From: JBDRFZ01 sp043818395
GTDB lineage: Bacteria > Patescibacteriota > Patescibacteriia > 2-12-FULL-60-25
Assembly: GCA_043818395.1 (NCBI GenBank)
Contig: JBDRFZ010000005.1
Coordinates: forward strand, 1 to 13,705
Reading direction: 5' to 3'
DNA length: 13,705 bases
Made by a program: the position numbers and the translations under genes. Shown one piece after another: positions 12,264 through 13,705 of the stretch. Below the pieces are notes generated by a model, which ran no database searches, was not told where the DNA came from, and saw only the letters and a list, made by a program, of their open reading frames with translations. Position 1 is the stretch's first letter. Every line of letters starts with the position of its first letter.

Positions 12264-13562
12264 ATGCTCCATCTGATAAAAAAAATCATCCCGGCATCTT
12301 TATTGGATGTTTATCATTTAGTTTTATCTTGGATAGCAGCGGTTTTATATAGGCATCCGTCAAAAAAATTGATCGTAGTCGGAGTAACCGGTACAAACGG
12401 AAAAACTACAACCTCGTATCTGGTTTCTAAAGCCCTGGAATCCGTTTCTGATAAAACCGGATGCGCCACGACCGCTCTTTTTAAAATCGGAGAAAAGGAA
12501 TGGTTGAACGATACGAAGATGACCATGCTCGGACGATTCGAATTGCAAAGATTATTGCGTGACATGCTTAAAGCAGGTTGTACTTATGCTGTCATCGAGA
12601 CATCGTCCCAGGGGATACTTCAGCACCGCCATCGCAACATCGAATATGATGTGGCGGTTTTTACTAATTTGACGCCGGAACACATTGAGGCACATGGTGG
12701 ATTCGAGAATTACAAAAACGCTAAAAAGGAATTGTTCAAACATGTAGCAGAAAGACCTGATAAATTTATCAACGGAAAGCGAGTTCCAAAAATCGCAGTG
12801 TTAAATCGTTTAAGCGAACATGCGGGTGATTTCGTGGTTTCAGGTTTTGATCAAACGGTTTGGTACGGCATCGGCCGGGGACCGGGTTTAAATGCCGTTG
12901 ATTTGCAGGAGCATGGCTGGGCCACGTCATTTACAGTCGAAGGCGTAAGAGGCGTGGTTAATATGCCAAGCCGGGCTAATGTAGAAAATGCCATGGCCGC
13001 TATTGCGACCGCAGTGTCACTCGGACTTCCATTGAATGAAATTATAAAAAAAATAGGATCTGTGAAAGGAGTACCGGGCAGGTTTGAAAAAATTGAAGCA
13101 GGCCAGCCTTTTACCGTGATCGTTGATTACGCGCCGGAACCAGCATCGCTTAATGTGCTTTATGAGGCGGTGGATAAGTTGCCGCATGCCAGGATTATTC
13201 ATGTTTTGGGGTCGGCCGGCGGCGGACGTGATATTTCGCGTCGTCCGATTTTAGGACATATTGCCGGAGAAAAAGCGGACCTGGTAATTATTACCAATGA
13301 AGATCCCTATGATGATGATCCGCGGGAAATCATGGAACAGGTCGCTAAAGGCGCGCGGGACGCCGGTAAAACGAATGATTCCTTGAAAATTATTCCGGAT
13401 AGGCGAGAAGCGATTTTTGAAGCTATAAAAATCGCAGAACCCGGTGATTTGGTCCTTTTAACCGGTAAAGGCTGTGAACAGGCTATTATGATTGCAGATG
13501 GCGGGAGAATCCCCTTGGATGAAAGAAATGTTGCCAGAGAAGCTCTCAAGGCAAGGTTGTAG
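12264..13562 (+). CDS. MurE-like Mur ligase lacking the N-terminal UDP-binding domain
   Basis: ATP-dependent amide-bond ligase of the Mur family, closest to MurE, which adds the third amino acid to UDP-MurNAc-dipeptide. The 432 residues begin with a hydrophobic or amphipathic leader (about 3-29) and reach the ATP loop GVTGTNGKTTT already at 40-50; canonical MurE (about 490 residues) has roughly 90 residues of UDP-MurNAc-binding domain before this. Other motifs: ETSSQGILQHR (112-122), FTNLTPEH (133-140), NAKKELF (152-158) with the likely carbamylated K154, VPGRFEKI (270-277), VDYAPEPASL (287-296), RDISRRPILG (322-331) and NEDPYDDDP (345-353). Departures from MurE: ETSSQ for EVSSH, APEP for AHTP, and EDPY where meso-diaminopimelate enzymes have DNPR. 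The added residue or even the substrate may differ. The C-terminus looks complete; an IS30-like element starts just after the stop. Confidence 0.83.
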   Translation: MLHLIKKIIPASLLDVYHLVLSWIAAVLYRHPSKKLIVVGVTGTNGKTTTSYLVSKALESVSDKTGCATTALFKIGEKEWLNDTKMTMLGRFELQRLLRDMLKAGCTYAVIETSSQGILQHRHRNIEYDVAVFTNLTPEHIEAHGGFENYKNAKKELFKHVAERPDKFINGKRVPKIAVLNRLSEHAGDFVVSGFDQTVWYGIGRGPGLNAVDLQEHGWATSFTVEGVRGVVNMPSRANVENAMAAIATAVSLGLPLNEIIKKIGSVKGVPGRFEKIEAGQPFTVIVDYAPEPASLNVLYEAVDKLPHARIIHVLGSAGGGRDISRRPILGHIAGEKADLVIITNEDPYDDDPREIMEQVAKGARDAGKTNDSLKIIPDRREAIFEAIKIAEPGDLVLLTGKGCEQAIMIADGGRIPLDERNVAREALKARL

Positions 13563-13563
13563 T

Positions 13564-13592
13564 CCCCCTACATTCTAGTTCAAACTGCAACG
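13564..13592 (-). mobile_element. Candidate terminal end of an IS30-family element
   Basis: Between the Mur ligase stop (13560-13562) and the transposase C-terminus the sequence CCCCTACATTCTAGTTC, continuing into AAACTGCAAC, resembles the A/T-rich ends of IS30 elements, which run into the transposase stop codon. Only one end is in the window, so the exact boundary and any target duplication cannot be set. Confidence 0.4.
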
Positions 13593-13705
13593 CCTCTCAT
13601 GAAACACCTCTTCGGGAGTTAGATACTGGAGACACTTTCTAGGACGAGTATTGAGGAACCTCACGGCTCGGTCAAGGTCATGCTGCGTCACATCTTTGAA
13701 TGGAG
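13575..13705 (-). CDS. IS30-family transposase, C-terminal part (partial)
   Basis: The frame on the minus strand is open from the window edge to TAG at 13577-13575 and gives 42 residues. It contains LDRAVRFLNTRPRKCLQYL followed by TPEEVFHERRC. This matches the highly conserved end of IS30 DDE transposases (LNxRPRKxLGxxTPxEVF), where the helix after the last catalytic glutamate carries the N-x-RPRK motif. The rest of the gene and its catalytic residues lie outside. It faces the Mur ligase gene convergently, and its stop is 12 bases after that gene's stop. Confidence 0.85.
   Translation of the reverse strand, partial: PFKDVTQHDLDRAVRFLNTRPRKCLQYLTPEEVFHERRCSLN

Noticed and set aside
1..13705. 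Composite transposon formed by the two bordering elements
   Set aside because: The right element is IS30; the left one does not show IS30 features, and neither is complete in the window.
1..13705. UGA recoding (genetic code 25) as in some Patescibacteria
   Set aside because: TGA ends several genes at the expected family length and no in-frame TGA is needed inside any gene.

Overview
The window looks like a chromosomal cell-envelope and surface-glycan region from a candidate-phyla-radiation (Patescibacteria) bacterium, probably of the Parcubacteria type. This is inferred from gene content and style. Genes are compact, and few have a strong Shine-Dalgarno sequence. A short GT2 enzyme is paired with a DUF2304 protein. 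The Mur ligase lacks its usual N-terminal domain and starts with a hydrophobic leader. I cannot name a genus. TGA is used as a stop in several genes (for example ending at 2026, 6219 and 7300), so the standard bacterial code applies, not the UGA=Gly code of some relatives.

Layout. The window begins and ends in what look like two unrelated mobile elements. On the left, the first 23 codons of a leftward gene (70..1) and a possible element end near 80-122 suggest an insertion sequence. On the right, the last 42 codons of an IS30-family transposase (13705..13575, minus) end 12 bases after the Mur ligase stop. Between them, on the plus strand: a short UDP-glucose dehydrogenase-like gene (189-1028), a GalE-type epimerase (1109-2026) and a GtrA-like membrane protein (2093-2569). 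A convergent gene (3973-2600, minus) encodes the WcaJ-type phosphoglycosyl transferase that would start a lipid-linked glycan. Divergent from it are two tandem paralogous SDR proteins of the UDP-xylose synthase type (4093-5106, 5179-6219). A tight four-gene run follows: GT2, DUF2304, GT4, GT4 (6276-9526). A 718-residue membrane protein (11625-9469, minus) overlaps the last GT4 tail to tail by 58 bases. A CDP-alcohol phosphatidyltransferase (11658-12239) and a MurE-like ligase (12264-13562) complete the set.

How the genes may work together (inference). The dehydrogenase would make UDP-glucuronate, the natural substrate of the two UXS-like proteins. The GalE-like enzyme would supply a 4-epimerised sugar nucleotide. 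The phosphoglycosyl transferase would load the first sugar onto a polyprenyl phosphate, and the GT4 enzymes would extend it. The GT2/DUF2304 and GtrA proteins suggest a polyprenyl-phosphate-sugar route feeding sugar additions outside the membrane, where the 718-residue protein (possibly GT-C-like) could act. The last two plus-strand genes belong to phospholipid and peptidoglycan synthesis.

Most unusual points: both UXS-like paralogs have lost the catalytic Glu and the conserved Arg of true UDP-glucuronate decarboxylases; the dehydrogenase lacks its C-terminal nucleotide-binding domain; and three gene borders carry degenerate 7-base periodic sequence, one with a 13-bp stem. No stretch above 300 bases lacks a gene; the largest gap is 71-188 on the left. 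I saw no tRNA, rRNA, CRISPR array or riboswitch.
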